NCBI RefSeq assembly: GCF_001647285.1
Contig: NZ_LRML01000011.1
Coordinates: 62,001 to 126,000, forward strand
Reading direction: 5' to 3'
Length of the DNA: 64,000 nt
Source: Rufibacter roseus
Lineage (GTDB): Bacteria > Bacteroidota > Bacteroidia > Cytophagales > Hymenobacteraceae
The notes beneath the pieces are model-generated. The model was not told where the DNA came from. It was given only the letters and a program-made list of their open reading frames with translations, and made no database searches. How positions within the stretch are numbered: position 1 is the stretch's first letter; each line of letters opens with the position of its first letter. Of this stretch, positions 33,872 to 42,146 are shown in pieces. Position numbers and translations under genes: made by a program.

Positions 33872-34837
33872 ATGGCTAAATATTCTACTAAAGGCATATT
33901 TAAACTGATCAAGAACTCTGCCTCAGAGTTTATGGCTAACAACTCACTGAGGCTGGCGGCGGCTCTTTCCTACAATACCATCTTCTCTTTACCTCCACTC
34001 CTGTTCATAGTAGTAAGTGCCGCTGGTTACTTTTTCGGAGAGGAGGCTGTAAGTGGTCAGCTTTACACTCAGATAAGAGAAGTGGTGGGCGAAGAAGCAG
34101 CCGGGCAGGTACAAGAGCTCCTCAAAAACGTGCACTTGGAAGGTTCGAGCACCTGGGCCACCTTGATTGGGGTTGGTACTCTGATTTTTGCCAGCACTAC
34201 CATTTTCGTTACGCTGCAAGAGTCTCTGAACCAGGTCTGGAATCTTAAGACAAACCCTAAGAACGGTATACTAAAACTGGTGAAAGACCGGCTTATGTCA
34301 TTTGGTCTCATCTTAAGCATCTCGTTTCTGTTGCTAGTCAGTTTGGTTCTGACTGCCGTTTTGGGCGTGTTTACAGATTATCTGAAGCAGTTACTCCCAG
34401 GCATAGCGGTGTTCTTCATTTATTTGCTCAACATACTGGTGTCATTAAGTTTTATCACCTTGTTGTTTGCCCTTATCTACCGGTACCTGCCAGACGCTAT
34501 CATCCGGTGGCGCGATGTATGGGTGGGCGCGTTTGTAACGGCTTTTCTGTTTGTGTTAGGCAAATTTCTGATTGGCTGGTATTTGGGCCAAAGCAACGTG
34601 GACAGCACCTATGGAGCCGCTGGCTCTGTGGTTATTCTACTGTCTTGGGTCTACTACTCTTCTTTGATTGTATTCTTTGGCGCTGAGCTAACCCAAGAGT
34701 ATGCCGATACTTACGGACAACCTATCAGGCCTAACCATAACTCCGTACGCATTGAGGTGCGCGAAGTGCCCCATGAAGAATCTGATGATGCCAAAGAAGG
34801 TCGCCCTCCAGCTGAGGGTCGGTTTAGAAAAGGATAG
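33872..34837 (+). CDS. YihY/virulence factor BrkB family membrane protein
   Basis: The 321-residue inner-membrane protein has six TM segments and the family motifs AAALSYNTIFSLPPLLFIVV near residue 30, and STYGAAGSVVILLSWVYYSS with FGAELTQEYA towards the end. The cytoplasmic tail is charged (HEESDDAKEGRPPAEGR). YihY proteins are often mislabelled ribonuclease BN; their true role, possibly lipid-related transport, is not settled. P40 copy 15 starts directly after its TAG stop. Confidence 0.92.
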   Translation: MAKYSTKGIFKLIKNSASEFMANNSLRLAAALSYNTIFSLPPLLFIVVSAAGYFFGEEAVSGQLYTQIREVVGEEAAGQVQELLKNVHLEGSSTWATLIGVGTLIFASTTIFVTLQESLNQVWNLKTNPKNGILKLVKDRLMSFGLILSISFLLLVSLVLTAVLGVFTDYLKQLLPGIAVFFIYLLNILVSLSFITLLFALIYRYLPDAIIRWRDVWVGAFVTAFLFVLGKFLIGWYLGQSNVDSTYGAAGSVVILLSWVYYSSLIVFFGAELTQEYADTYGQPIRPNHNSVRIEVREVPHEESDDAKEGRPPAEGRFRKG

Positions 34838-34878
34838 TGTGTTTTAGCCTTATTTTACGAAAAACAGCCTGAAAACAG
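34838..34878. repeat. P40 palindromic repeat, copy 15
   Basis: TGTTTTAGCCTTATTTTA and GAAAAACAGCCTGAAAACAG. The first base follows the YihY stop codon with no gap. Confidence 0.85.
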
Positions 34879-34912
34879 CCTTCTCATTAAGAAGATGTAT
34901 TCAGGCTGTTGC

Positions 34913-34920
34913 TATCTTTG
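34913..34920 (+). promoter_or_regulatory. -7 box upstream of the VOC-like gene
   Basis: TATCTTTG matches TAnnTTTG exactly, 17 bp before the ATG at 34938. The -33 element at the usual distance is not clear. Confidence 0.55.
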
Positions 34921-34937
34921 CGGCTCATTCTTCTTGT

Positions 34938-35201
34938 ATGGCCGCGGGCATCAAATACCTGGAGCTTTGGGTTTATAACCTTATGCGCTCCGTTTCCTTT
35001 TACCAAAGCTTATTTCGGCTTTTAGGCTGGAGTAAGCTCAATGAGTATTTTCTCGCCGCTGCTTCCCGTAACTCTCATCAGCTTGAAAAGCCCAATTCAA
35101 TGGGGTGCCTTCTTGTTGAATTCAGTTACTCTGATCAATTTATTTTAAAAGTGGCGCTTGCCACTCAACAAAACTTTGCACCTGACGAAAAGCAGGAATA
35201 G
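34938..35201 (+). pseudogene. Truncated VOC/glyoxalase-like protein
   Basis: The 87-residue product starts like a vicinal-oxygen-chelate protein (GIKYLELWVYNLMRSVSFYQ SLF, then GWSKLNEYFLAAASR), but full-length members have about 125-140 residues. The C-terminal beta-alpha-beta part with the second metal ligand is absent. The downstream 230 bp has no matching frame beyond short pieces. A promoter box is still present upstream, so it may be recently decayed or a short half-domain protein. I favour a pseudogene. Confidence 0.5.
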
Positions 35202-35431
35202 TCTAAATTATCTTGTGCCCATAAACGTGATGCGGCTGCTCTCTGAGCACCTACATAGGTTAGCGGTATGAGAATAAACATCAGGCCAATAGGGGTGATA
35301 GCAATTCTCGCTTGTCTTGTTAAAAGATAATAAAATCTATCAAAAGAACAGCAGCCAAAATCTCTGTTTTACCGTATTATAAGTACCAATCCAAGAATTT
35401 CATTTTCTATATATAATATTTCTGTGCGGGT

Positions 35432-36091
35432 ATGCGGCGGCTTGTAGTGCTTTTCTTTCTTTTGCCTATATGGGTACACGGTGGCTGCCAAAGCAAGCAG
35501 GATGCCGATACGCCACGTGTAGCTGTAGCCGCCTTCAGCCCAAAAGCTAGTGCTCCTCCAAAAGCCACTTATCCGCGTAACTTTAACAATACGGCTAGCA
35601 TGACCGCTTTTTATGAGCGGTCTGCAGTGTTGGAAGAAGAGCACCCCGAGATTAGAAAAGCATCTGATTTTATTGCTAATCCATTTCTACCTGTGGCAGA
35701 CCCATCGCTGCAGCAGTATCTGGCGCAAATAAAAACACGCTGCGCGCTAATGAAGGACCCCATTACCAACACGCATAACGCCCGCTACATTGACACCCTG
35801 TTTCAGCTGAGTTTCGACTCCAGTATGGTGGAACTGTACTACCCCATGTACACCAAACGGTTTCTGCTATCTTTTGCCGACATCAAAAGCGCAAATCTTC
35901 CGCTAAAGAACGGCATAAAAGTAGGTACCACCCGCCATGAGCTGTTACAAAAGCTTCAGAACTACAAGCTCTTCATCAAAGAAGACAAGAACATGGTAGA
36001 AGTCTGCGACTTTGAGCGTAATTCATGGCTCCGCTTCCAGTTAAGCAAAGGCAAAGTGAGCAGCATTCAGTATGAAGGCTACGTGGACTAA
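35432..36091 (+). CDS. Lipoprotein of unknown function
   Basis: The 219-residue protein has a short hydrophobic leader (LVVLFFLLPIWVHGGC) with a possible lipobox at Cys19. The mature part ends with a segment resembling SmpA/OmlA-like scaffolds (GIKVGTTRHELLQKL followed by strands VEVCDFERNSWLRFQL and KVSSIQYEGY). I do not recognise a named family. Heptamer array H5 starts 2 bp after its stop. Confidence 0.7.
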   Translation: MRRLVVLFFLLPIWVHGGCQSKQDADTPRVAVAAFSPKASAPPKATYPRNFNNTASMTAFYERSAVLEEEHPEIRKASDFIANPFLPVADPSLQQYLAQIKTRCALMKDPITNTHNARYIDTLFQLSFDSSMVELYYPMYTKRFLLSFADIKSANLPLKNGIKVGTTRHELLQKLQNYKLFIKEDKNMVEVCDFERNSWLRFQLSKGKVSSIQYEGYVD

Positions 36092-36093
36092 AA

Positions 36094-36149
36094 CTGGGAA
36101 CAGTTATCAGGGAACAGTTATCAGTAAGTAGATAACAGGGAATAAGCAG
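36094..36149. repeat. Heptamer array H5 (CAGTTAT-type, 8 units)
   Basis: Eight tandem 7-mers: CTGGGAA, CAGTTAT, CAGGGAA, CAGTTAT, CAGTAAG, TAGATAA, CAGGGAA, TAAGCAG. It starts 2 bp after the stop of the lipoprotein gene. Confidence 0.88.
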
Positions 36150-36230
36150 CCCTGATGTGCAAAGTTCCTCTGAGCTTTTCTCTGCCCTAACGCAGATGTT
36201 TTCTTTTGCCTGTCACCCAGCACACGCAAC

Positions 36231-36269
36231 CTGTTTTAGGCCTGATTTTCTAAAAACACACCTAAAACG
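36231..36269. repeat. P40 palindromic repeat, copy 16
   Basis: CTGTTTTAGGCCTGATTTTC and AAAAACACACCTAAAACG. The left arm is consensus and the right arm has two changes. It lies between arrays H5 and H6. Confidence 0.88.
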
Positions 36270-36292
36270 CCCTTTCTCTTCATAACTATTCT

Positions 36293-36320
36293 CCATTCCT
36301 AATTCTTAATTCCTAATTTC
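36293..36320. repeat. Heptamer array H6 (TAATTCC-type)
   Basis: Four 7-mers: CCATTCC, TAATTCT, TAATTCC, TAATTTC. It ends 5 bp before the mnmD start codon. Confidence 0.85.
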
Positions 36321-36325
36321 ACTAA

Positions 36326-36994
36326 ATGAATCTGGAAGTAAGACAAACCAAAGACGGCTCTACCACTCTTTTTGTACCTGAACTAAACGAGCATTACCAT
36401 TCTGTGCACGGGGCATTGCAAGAATCTCTGCACGTATTTATTAAGATGGGCTTAGAGGCCACTTTGGCCCGTGTACCGCAAGCGCGTGTTTTGGAGGTTG
36501 GCTTTGGCACTGGATTGAATGCCCTACTAACGCTACAGCACAGTTTAGTTAACAAGGCCACCGTACATTATGATACCTTAGAAAAATATCCGCTTTCAGC
36601 GGAAGTAGTGGATCAGTTGCACTTTGAGCGCTTTATCCTCAACCCAGAGCTGTTAGACTACTTCAAGCCATTGCACACTGCCCCTTGGGAAGAAACAATA
36701 ACCATTACGCCACACTTTCACCTAAGAAAGCTTGAGGCAGATCTGGAAACCTTCCCCCCTGCCCCCGGCAGCTATGATGTCATTTATTTTGATGCCTTTG
36801 CGCCAGAGAAACAACCCCACCTTTGGACAGATACCGTTTTCCAGAAGATGTACGACTGCCTGGCCCCCGGCGGCGCCTTGGTCACCTACTGCGCCAAAGG
36901 CAGCTTCAAGCGCAGCCTGAAAGCGGCAGGTTTTACCGTTGAAGCACTACCCGGCCCTCCGGGTAAACGTGAAATGACCAGAGGGGTGAAATAA
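36326..36994 (+). CDS. mnmD: tRNA U34 methyltransferase MnmD
   Basis: This SAM-dependent enzyme performs the final methylation of 5-aminomethyl-2-thiouridine at the tRNA wobble position and corresponds to the N-terminal domain of MnmC. Motifs are VLEVGFGTGLNAL (SAM site), DVIYFDAFAPEKQPHLW and TYCAKGSFKRSLKAAGF, and the C-terminus GPPGKREMTRG is characteristic. The 222-residue stand-alone form without the FAD-dependent MnmC C-domain is typical of Bacteroidota. Its leader is made of heptamer array H6. Confidence 0.93.
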   Translation: MNLEVRQTKDGSTTLFVPELNEHYHSVHGALQESLHVFIKMGLEATLARVPQARVLEVGFGTGLNALLTLQHSLVNKATVHYDTLEKYPLSAEVVDQLHFERFILNPELLDYFKPLHTAPWEETITITPHFHLRKLEADLETFPPAPGSYDVIYFDAFAPEKQPHLWTDTVFQKMYDCLAPGGALVTYCAKGSFKRSLKAAGFTVEALPGPPGKREMTRGVK

Positions 36995-37049
36995 AGCCAA
37001 TAGAATAACTAAAATTATACCTCAAATTTTTTGCCATATAATTCCCTAA

Positions 37050-38336
37050 ATGAAAAAAAGCATACTCCTCTTTCTTCTACTTTCCTTTTGCTCGTTGCTT
37101 TTACAGGCTCAGTCTAATTTTAAACCCGCTTTATTGGTTACTTCTACCGGAGACACACTCAAGGGCTTTGTAGACTACCGTGAATGGCTCCGCACCCCCA
37201 CTGAGTTCACTTTTAAAGCCGAAGGAGTAAATGCCTCTGAACAAAAATTCACTCCTGCCAATACTCAACATTTACAGATAACAGGTCTTGAGACTTTTCA
37301 AAGTGCTGTGATCAGAATGTCTATGGCCCCGGTAGATTTAAATTCTAACTTCCGTGGCTCAGATACTACCACCCAGGTTGCGGCCGTCTTTCTAAATTTG
37401 ATTACATCAGGGCCTCGGCTTTCCTTTTTTTCTTATAAAGACAGAATTAAAACCCGTTTTTACATAAAAGAAAGTAATAAGGCTACTCCGCCTCACGAAT
37501 TGAAGTATAGAAAATATTATGCTGAGGGAGACGCCAACCGTACAGTTACAGAGACTCTATTCCGGAACCAACTTTGGGACATTGCCTTACAGCACCATAT
37601 ACCTATGGAAAAGTTTCAGCGGAAAGCAATGGCCGCAAAGTATACAGAAAAGGATATTCTAGAATTAGTACATTTGATCAATGGCACCGAACCTGCTTTG
37701 AAAACAGCAAGATATACAGAAGACCTTTCAAGAGTAAGGTTTTTGGCTGGCATTTGGGGAGCAAGAACCTCTTTTACTATGGTAGAGCATAGCGGCTTTG
37801 GGAAAGAAGCAGACTATTCTACCTCTTATGCCCCCTTGGTATCTGTTGGTTTAGATGTATTTGCCAATCCCATCACCCAAAAGCTTTTAATTAGAACCGA
37901 ACTGTCTTATACCCAAACCAAGTTTAACGCTACAGGCCTAACTTCCGCTCCTGGCTCCAGATATAGCTATCATTCAAATTATAAATTGTCTCAGCGGTCG
38001 ATTTCTTTAAACCCGCAGGCGCTCTACCATTTATACAATTCACCTAACTTTAAATTTTATGTGGCCGGCGGAGTAATTGGAACATTTGCTCAATACTCTG
38101 GTGATGTAATTTTCAAAAAGGATATGAGGGATGGGGAAGAGATATCTTCTTATAAAGTAGAGAACTACTTAAAACCCAACAAAATTTTAGTTTCCTATAC
38201 TGCCCGAATTGGGGTAGTAGCATTAAAAAGGTTAGACTTCTCTGCCCTTTATACCACATTTGATATTACCCAACAAAGGCAGCCCTTTGTAACGCAAACC
38301 GTGGCAATTGGTGCTAGTTACCTTATTAGCAAATAG
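37050..38336 (+). CDS. Outer membrane beta-barrel protein of unknown function
   Basis: The 428-residue exported protein (signal ILLFLLLSFCSLLLQAQ) has an N-terminal domain with VTSTGDTLKGFVDYREW, a motif seen at the start of many Bacteroidota envelope proteins. A C-terminal porin-like half (about residues 225-428) has alternating strands and ends VAIGASYLIS. The function is unknown. Confidence 0.75.
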   Translation: MKKSILLFLLLSFCSLLLQAQSNFKPALLVTSTGDTLKGFVDYREWLRTPTEFTFKAEGVNASEQKFTPANTQHLQITGLETFQSAVIRMSMAPVDLNSNFRGSDTTTQVAAVFLNLITSGPRLSFFSYKDRIKTRFYIKESNKATPPHELKYRKYYAEGDANRTVTETLFRNQLWDIALQHHIPMEKFQRKAMAAKYTEKDILELVHLINGTEPALKTARYTEDLSRVRFLAGIWGARTSFTMVEHSGFGKEADYSTSYAPLVSVGLDVFANPITQKLLIRTELSYTQTKFNATGLTSAPGSRYSYHSNYKLSQRSISLNPQALYHLYNSPNFKFYVAGGVIGTFAQYSGDVIFKKDMRDGEEISSYKVENYLKPNKILVSYTARIGVVALKRLDFSALYTTFDITQQRQPFVTQTVAIGASYLISK

Positions 38337-38473
38337 CCTGTTTCATTATTTACCTTACAGTACGAGCTATACAAGCAGTCCTGCCTTTACCAAGGGAGAA
38401 CTGCTTGTTCATACACTATTATTAACGGGTTATTTTGTATCTTCATCTTTCCAAACAACACACATCCCTTTAC

Positions 38474-40975
38474 ATGAGATTATTATTCTTCCTAGGGGCC
38501 TTTTTGTTGGCCAGCCTGGGACTGCAGGCCCAACAGGGTCAATCCACCAAGGCCAACTACCAACTGGCCTCGCGCTTTTCTCCTAAAAAACTAGAGAAAC
38601 TCATCTTCACTACTAACCTAGACCCACACTGGCTGAAGCACTCAGACCGGTTTTGGTACCAGTACGAGACCTCAGACGGCAAGAAATGGGTTATTGTTGA
38701 CCCGGTAGCCAAGTCAAAGCAGGCACTCTTCAACAACGATCAGCTGGCCGCCGAAATCACCAAAATTGTCCGCGACCCATTTGACGGGCAGCACCTGCCC
38801 CTGGAGAACCTTAAGTTCACAGACGACGAAAAGAGCATTCAGTTTGAAGTGAAAAGCACCATTGAGCAGGTAAAAAAAGACCGTTTGGATAAAAAAGCGG
38901 CTGATTCACTGGAGAAGAAAACTTTCTACTTCCAATACAACCTGGGCACCCGCCAATTAACTGAACTAAAAGATTACCAGAAGCCAAAGCAAAAGCCGCG
39001 GTGGGCATCTATCTCACCTGACCAAAAGTTTGTAGTCTTCGCCAAGGAGCATAACCTCTATTGGATGGACCGCGAAAACTACGAGAAGGCCCTGAAAAAC
39101 GAAAAAGACTCTACCATTGTGGAGCACCAGTTCACTCAAGATGGCGTGGAGCATTACACCTACGGCGACAACAACGGTGAAACGAACGTAGAGCGCGAGA
39201 AAAACAAGAAAAACCGCAAGCCAGCCTTCATTATGTGGTCGCCGGACAGCAAGCACTTTGTCATGACCCGCACCGACGCCCGCAAAGTGAAAGACCTTTG
39301 GGTACTGCACAATACTGCGGCTGGCCGCCCGGCGCTTGAAACCTATAAGTACCATATGCCCGGCGAGAAAGAAGCGCCTATCAGAGAGCTGCTGCTGTTC
39401 AACTTCACCGACAAAACCTCCCGCAAAATAAACGCTGCCGCTTTCAAAGACCAGGAGATTTCCGTTTGGCCAGCCCCACCTTTGCAAAGCAGCCGCGACG
39501 ATGAGTTCCGCGCCAGCCTGTGGCACGGCACCAAAGACAAAGTATACTTCACCCGCACCAGCCGCGACCTCAAGAAGATTGACGTGTGCGTACTGGATGT
39601 AGCCTCTGGCACCGTGAAGCCCTTGATAGATGAGCGTTTCAACACCTACGTAGAGGTAAACCGCGTAGGCTTGGTGAACGGCGGCAATGAGTTAATTCAT
39701 TGGTCAGAGCGCGACGGGTGGGGGCACTTCTATCTCTATGACGGCAACGGCAAATTAAAAAACCAGATCACCTCCGGCCCTTACCACTGCGAAGACATTG
39801 TGGGCATTGACGAAAAAGCGCGGGTGCTTTACTTTACTGCCAACGGCCGCGAAGCCAAGGAAGACCCTTACTACATGCACCTCTACCGCGTGAATTTTGA
39901 CGGTTCCGGACTGAAGCTGCTCAACCCCGGCAACTTTGACCACAACGTGAGCATGAACGACAGCCGCAAGTTCTTCGTGAATACTTCTAGCCGCGTGAAC
40001 ACGGTTCCAAAATCAGTGCTGTACAATAGCGCCGGCAAAAAAGTGATGGACTTAGAGACTGCTGATTTAAGCCGCCTCATGACTACCGGCTATAAGTTCC
40101 CAGAGCCGTTCAAGGTGAAAGCCGATGATGGCGTGACCGACCTCTACGGCGTCATGTACAAGCCCTTCGACTTTGACTCAACCAAACGTTACCCAGTTAT
40201 TGCCTATGTTTACCCTGGCCCACAGACAGAGGCGGTGAACAAATCCTTCGGCCGCAGCATGGACCGCATTGACCGCTTGGCGCAGCTGGGCTTTATTGTA
40301 GTGACCGTGGGTAACCGCGGCGGCCACCCTGCCCGCTCTAAATGGTACCACACCTATGGCTACGGCAACCTGCGTGATTATGGCTTAGCAGATAAGAAAG
40401 CTACCATTGAGCAACTCGCAGACCGCCATAACTTCATTGACATTGAAAGAATAGGAATTACCGGCCACTCGGGCGGTGGGTTTATGTCTACCGCGGCCAT
40501 GCTGGTGTATCCAGATTTCTTTAAAGTAGCCGTGTCTGGGGCCGGTAACCATGAGAACAACATCTACAACCGCTGGTGGTCTGAAAAGCACCACGGCGTA
40601 AAAGAGGTCATCACCGCTAAAGGCGACACCACGTTCCAGTACGCTATCGAGAAAAACCCAGATCTGGCCAAGAACCTGAAAGGGAACCTGCTGCTGGTGA
40701 CTGGCGACGTAGACAACAACGTTCACCCCGCCAATACCATCAGAATGGCAGACGCCTTAATCAAAGCCAACAAGCGCTTTGATTTCATGCTAATGCCTGG
40801 CCAGCGCCACGGCTTCGGCCCCATGACCGAGTATTTCTTCTGGATGATGGGTGACTATTTCAGCAAACACCTGCTAGGCGATTATTCACAGCCGGTAGAT
40901 ATCAAAGAGATTAACCGTGAAATTGAGCTGACCGATAAAAAGTCCTCTTCCGGCAGAACTTCCAGACCAGAATAA
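38474..40975 (+). CDS. S9 family (dipeptidyl peptidase IV-like) peptidase
   Basis: The 833-residue exported protein (signal LLFFLGAFLLASLGLQAQ) has a DPP4-type N-terminal beta-propeller and a C-terminal alpha/beta-hydrolase domain. The catalytic triad is visible: Ser666 in GITGHSGGGF, Asp747 in GDVDNNVHP and His779 in QRHGFG. It should cleave dipeptides from oligopeptides in the periplasm or at the surface. The start is ATG 38474; the frame extends to 38435 without a signal. The leader ATCCCTTTACATG is shared with the gene at 31034. A terminator follows. Confidence 0.92.
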   Translation: MRLLFFLGAFLLASLGLQAQQGQSTKANYQLASRFSPKKLEKLIFTTNLDPHWLKHSDRFWYQYETSDGKKWVIVDPVAKSKQALFNNDQLAAEITKIVRDPFDGQHLPLENLKFTDDEKSIQFEVKSTIEQVKKDRLDKKAADSLEKKTFYFQYNLGTRQLTELKDYQKPKQKPRWASISPDQKFVVFAKEHNLYWMDRENYEKALKNEKDSTIVEHQFTQDGVEHYTYGDNNGETNVEREKNKKNRKPAFIMWSPDSKHFVMTRTDARKVKDLWVLHNTAAGRPALETYKYHMPGEKEAPIRELLLFNFTDKTSRKINAAAFKDQEISVWPAPPLQSSRDDEFRASLWHGTKDKVYFTRTSRDLKKIDVCVLDVASGTVKPLIDERFNTYVEVNRVGLVNGGNELIHWSERDGWGHFYLYDGNGKLKNQITSGPYHCEDIVGIDEKARVLYFTANGREAKEDPYYMHLYRVNFDGSGLKLLNPGNFDHNVSMNDSRKFFVNTSSRVNTVPKSVLYNSAGKKVMDLETADLSRLMTTGYKFPEPFKVKADDGVTDLYGVMYKPFDFDSTKRYPVIAYVYPGPQTEAVNKSFGRSMDRIDRLAQLGFIVVTVGNRGGHPARSKWYHTYGYGNLRDYGLADKKATIEQLADRHNFIDIERIGITGHSGGGFMSTAAMLVYPDFFKVAVSGAGNHENNIYNRWWSEKHHGVKEVITAKGDTTFQYAIEKNPDLAKNLKGNLLLVTGDVDNNVHPANTIRMADALIKANKRFDFMLMPGQRHGFGPMTEYFFWMMGDYFSKHLLGDYSQPVDIKEINREIELTDKKSSSGRTSRPE

Positions 40976-40995
40976 GTAACGGTCTTGTTTCAACA

Positions 40996-41029
40996 ACAGC
41001 CCCGATGGAAATCCATCGGGGCTGTTTGC
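40996..41029 (+). terminator. Terminator of the S9 peptidase gene
   Basis: A 14-15 bp stem AACAGCCCCGATGG / CCATCGGGGCTGTTT with loop AAAT, 20 bp after the stop. Its outer AACAG/CTGTT again matches the P40 ends. Confidence 0.85.
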
Positions 41030-41036
41030 TTATTGA

Positions 41037-41074
41037 TGTTTTCGGCCTGTTTTTGAAAAATGAGGCCGAAAATG
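41037..41074. repeat. P40 palindromic repeat, copy 17
   Basis: TGTTTTCGGCCTGTTTTTG and AAAAATGAGGCCGAAAATG. It sits just after the peptidase terminator. Confidence 0.85.
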
Positions 41075-41135
41075 TATCAGATTGCGCACGCCTTACTTTC
41101 ATGCCCTTTTTCAGTTAGCTAGCTCTGGGTTTTTG

Positions 41136-41142
41136 TATCTTG
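41136..41142 (+). promoter_or_regulatory. Possible -7 box for the SRPBCC gene
   Basis: TATCTTG, one T short of TAnnTTTG, 20 bp before the ATG at 41163. No clear -33 TTTG at the right spacing. Confidence 0.35.
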
Positions 41143-41162
41143 CGGCCTAACCACCTCCAGCC

Positions 41163-41546
41163 ATGAAAGACTTTAAAAAATATTATACCATACCGGCTAC
41201 CCCTGAAGAAGTATACATAGCCCTCACCAACCCCATCACCCTTCAAATCTGGACCGGAGACGAGGCAGAAATGTCTACTGAACCTGGCTCTGAGTTTTCG
41301 CTTTGGGAAGGCAACATTGTAGGTAAAAATCTGGAGTTTGAGGAAGGCAAGAAAATAGTGCAGCAGTGGTACTTTGAAGGAGAGCCAGAAGAGTCTATTG
41401 TCACCATAAAGCTCCACCCGCACAAGCAAGGCTGCTCTATGGAAGTAAAACAAACTAACATACCCGATGAGGCTTACCAAGATATTGCAGAGGGCTGGGA
41501 GGAAAGTTACGCCGGTTCCCTAATCGCTTTTTTTGAGGAGCAGTAA
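41163..41546 (+). CDS. SRPBCC (START-like) domain protein
   Basis: The 127-residue protein has the AHSA1-like SRPBCC pattern: an N-terminal YTIPATPEEVYIALTNPITLQIWTG segment, central strands GSEFSLWEGNIVGKN and IVQQWYFEGE, and a C-terminal helix (YQDIAEGWEESYAGSLIAF). These proteins bind hydrophobic ligands or act as co-chaperones; the ligand is unknown. No signal peptide is present. Confidence 0.85.
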   Translation: MKDFKKYYTIPATPEEVYIALTNPITLQIWTGDEAEMSTEPGSEFSLWEGNIVGKNLEFEEGKKIVQQWYFEGEPEESIVTIKLHPHKQGCSMEVKQTNIPDEAYQDIAEGWEESYAGSLIAFFEEQ

Positions 41547-41553
41547 TCTTACA

Positions 41554-41592
41554 TGTTTCAAGCCTGTTTTTACGAAAATGGACTGAAAAGGC
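41554..41592. repeat. P40 palindromic repeat, copy 18
   Basis: TGTTTCAAGCCTGTTTTTAC and GAAAATGGACTGAAAAGGC, 7 bp after the SRPBCC stop. It abuts the following terminator with a 1-bp gap. Confidence 0.75.
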
Positions 41593-41593
41593 A

Positions 41594-41632
41594 AAACAAA
41601 AAGGCCTCCAGAATCTGGAGGCCTTTTTGTTT
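41594..41632. terminator. Bidirectional terminator
   Basis: A perfect 18-bp stem (41594-41611 with 41615-41632; core AGGCCTCCAG) with A/T outer parts, between convergent genes. Confidence 0.92.
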
Positions 41633-41651
41633 AACACTACTGCGGCAGTAC

Positions 41652-42128
41652 CTATTCAACTCTTAACCAGAAAGAACGCACAACATTCAGGTTATTTTGA
41701 TTAAGTACTTCCGTATCTACCTTCACGTTTGTACCTGTTGGCGCTTGAGGCACGGTATAAGATACAATCAAAGTATCGGTGCGATCAGTCTTTGAAAAAG
41801 CAGGCACGTAAGGATACGTTTTTACCTTAGTGCGTGTACCAGCGCCCACCGTTTCATACACATTGATCTCTTTTATAGGAGATTCAGAGAAAAACTGTAG
41901 TTCATACCTCAGCTCTGTACCCGGCGCAAACTTATTGGTATTGGCGTTATTGGCCGTAGAAAAGTTAGTGTTGGTAGCTAGGTTCCGTAACTCGTTGCCA
42001 CTTACAGGCGCACTTCCCACTCCAGTAGGCGTGGTATTATCTGCTATGAAATCTGGCTCATCATAGCAGGCCGTTAATGAAAACGCACTAAAGGCTATAA
42101 GACTTAAATATAATGTTATCTTTTTCAT
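41652..42128 (-). CDS. SusE/F-like surface lipoprotein, family unassigned
   Basis: The 158-residue predicted lipoprotein (lipobox FSLTAC) has an Asn/Thr-rich N-terminal part and a beta-rich C-terminal part (ELRYELQFFSESPIKEINVYE). It is the last gene after a SusC-SusD pair (18-bp gap), the position where extra surface glycan- or ligand-binding lipoproteins are usual. The ligand is unknown. Confidence 0.75.
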   Translation of the reverse strand: MKKITLYLSLIAFSAFSLTACYDEPDFIADNTTPTGVGSAPVSGNELRNLATNTNFSTANNANTNKFAPGTELRYELQFFSESPIKEINVYETVGAGTRTKVKTYPYVPAFSKTDRTDTLIVSYTVPQAPTGTNVKVDTEVLNQNNLNVVRSFWLRVE

Positions 42129-42146
42129 GACTTCTTTGAATAAATA

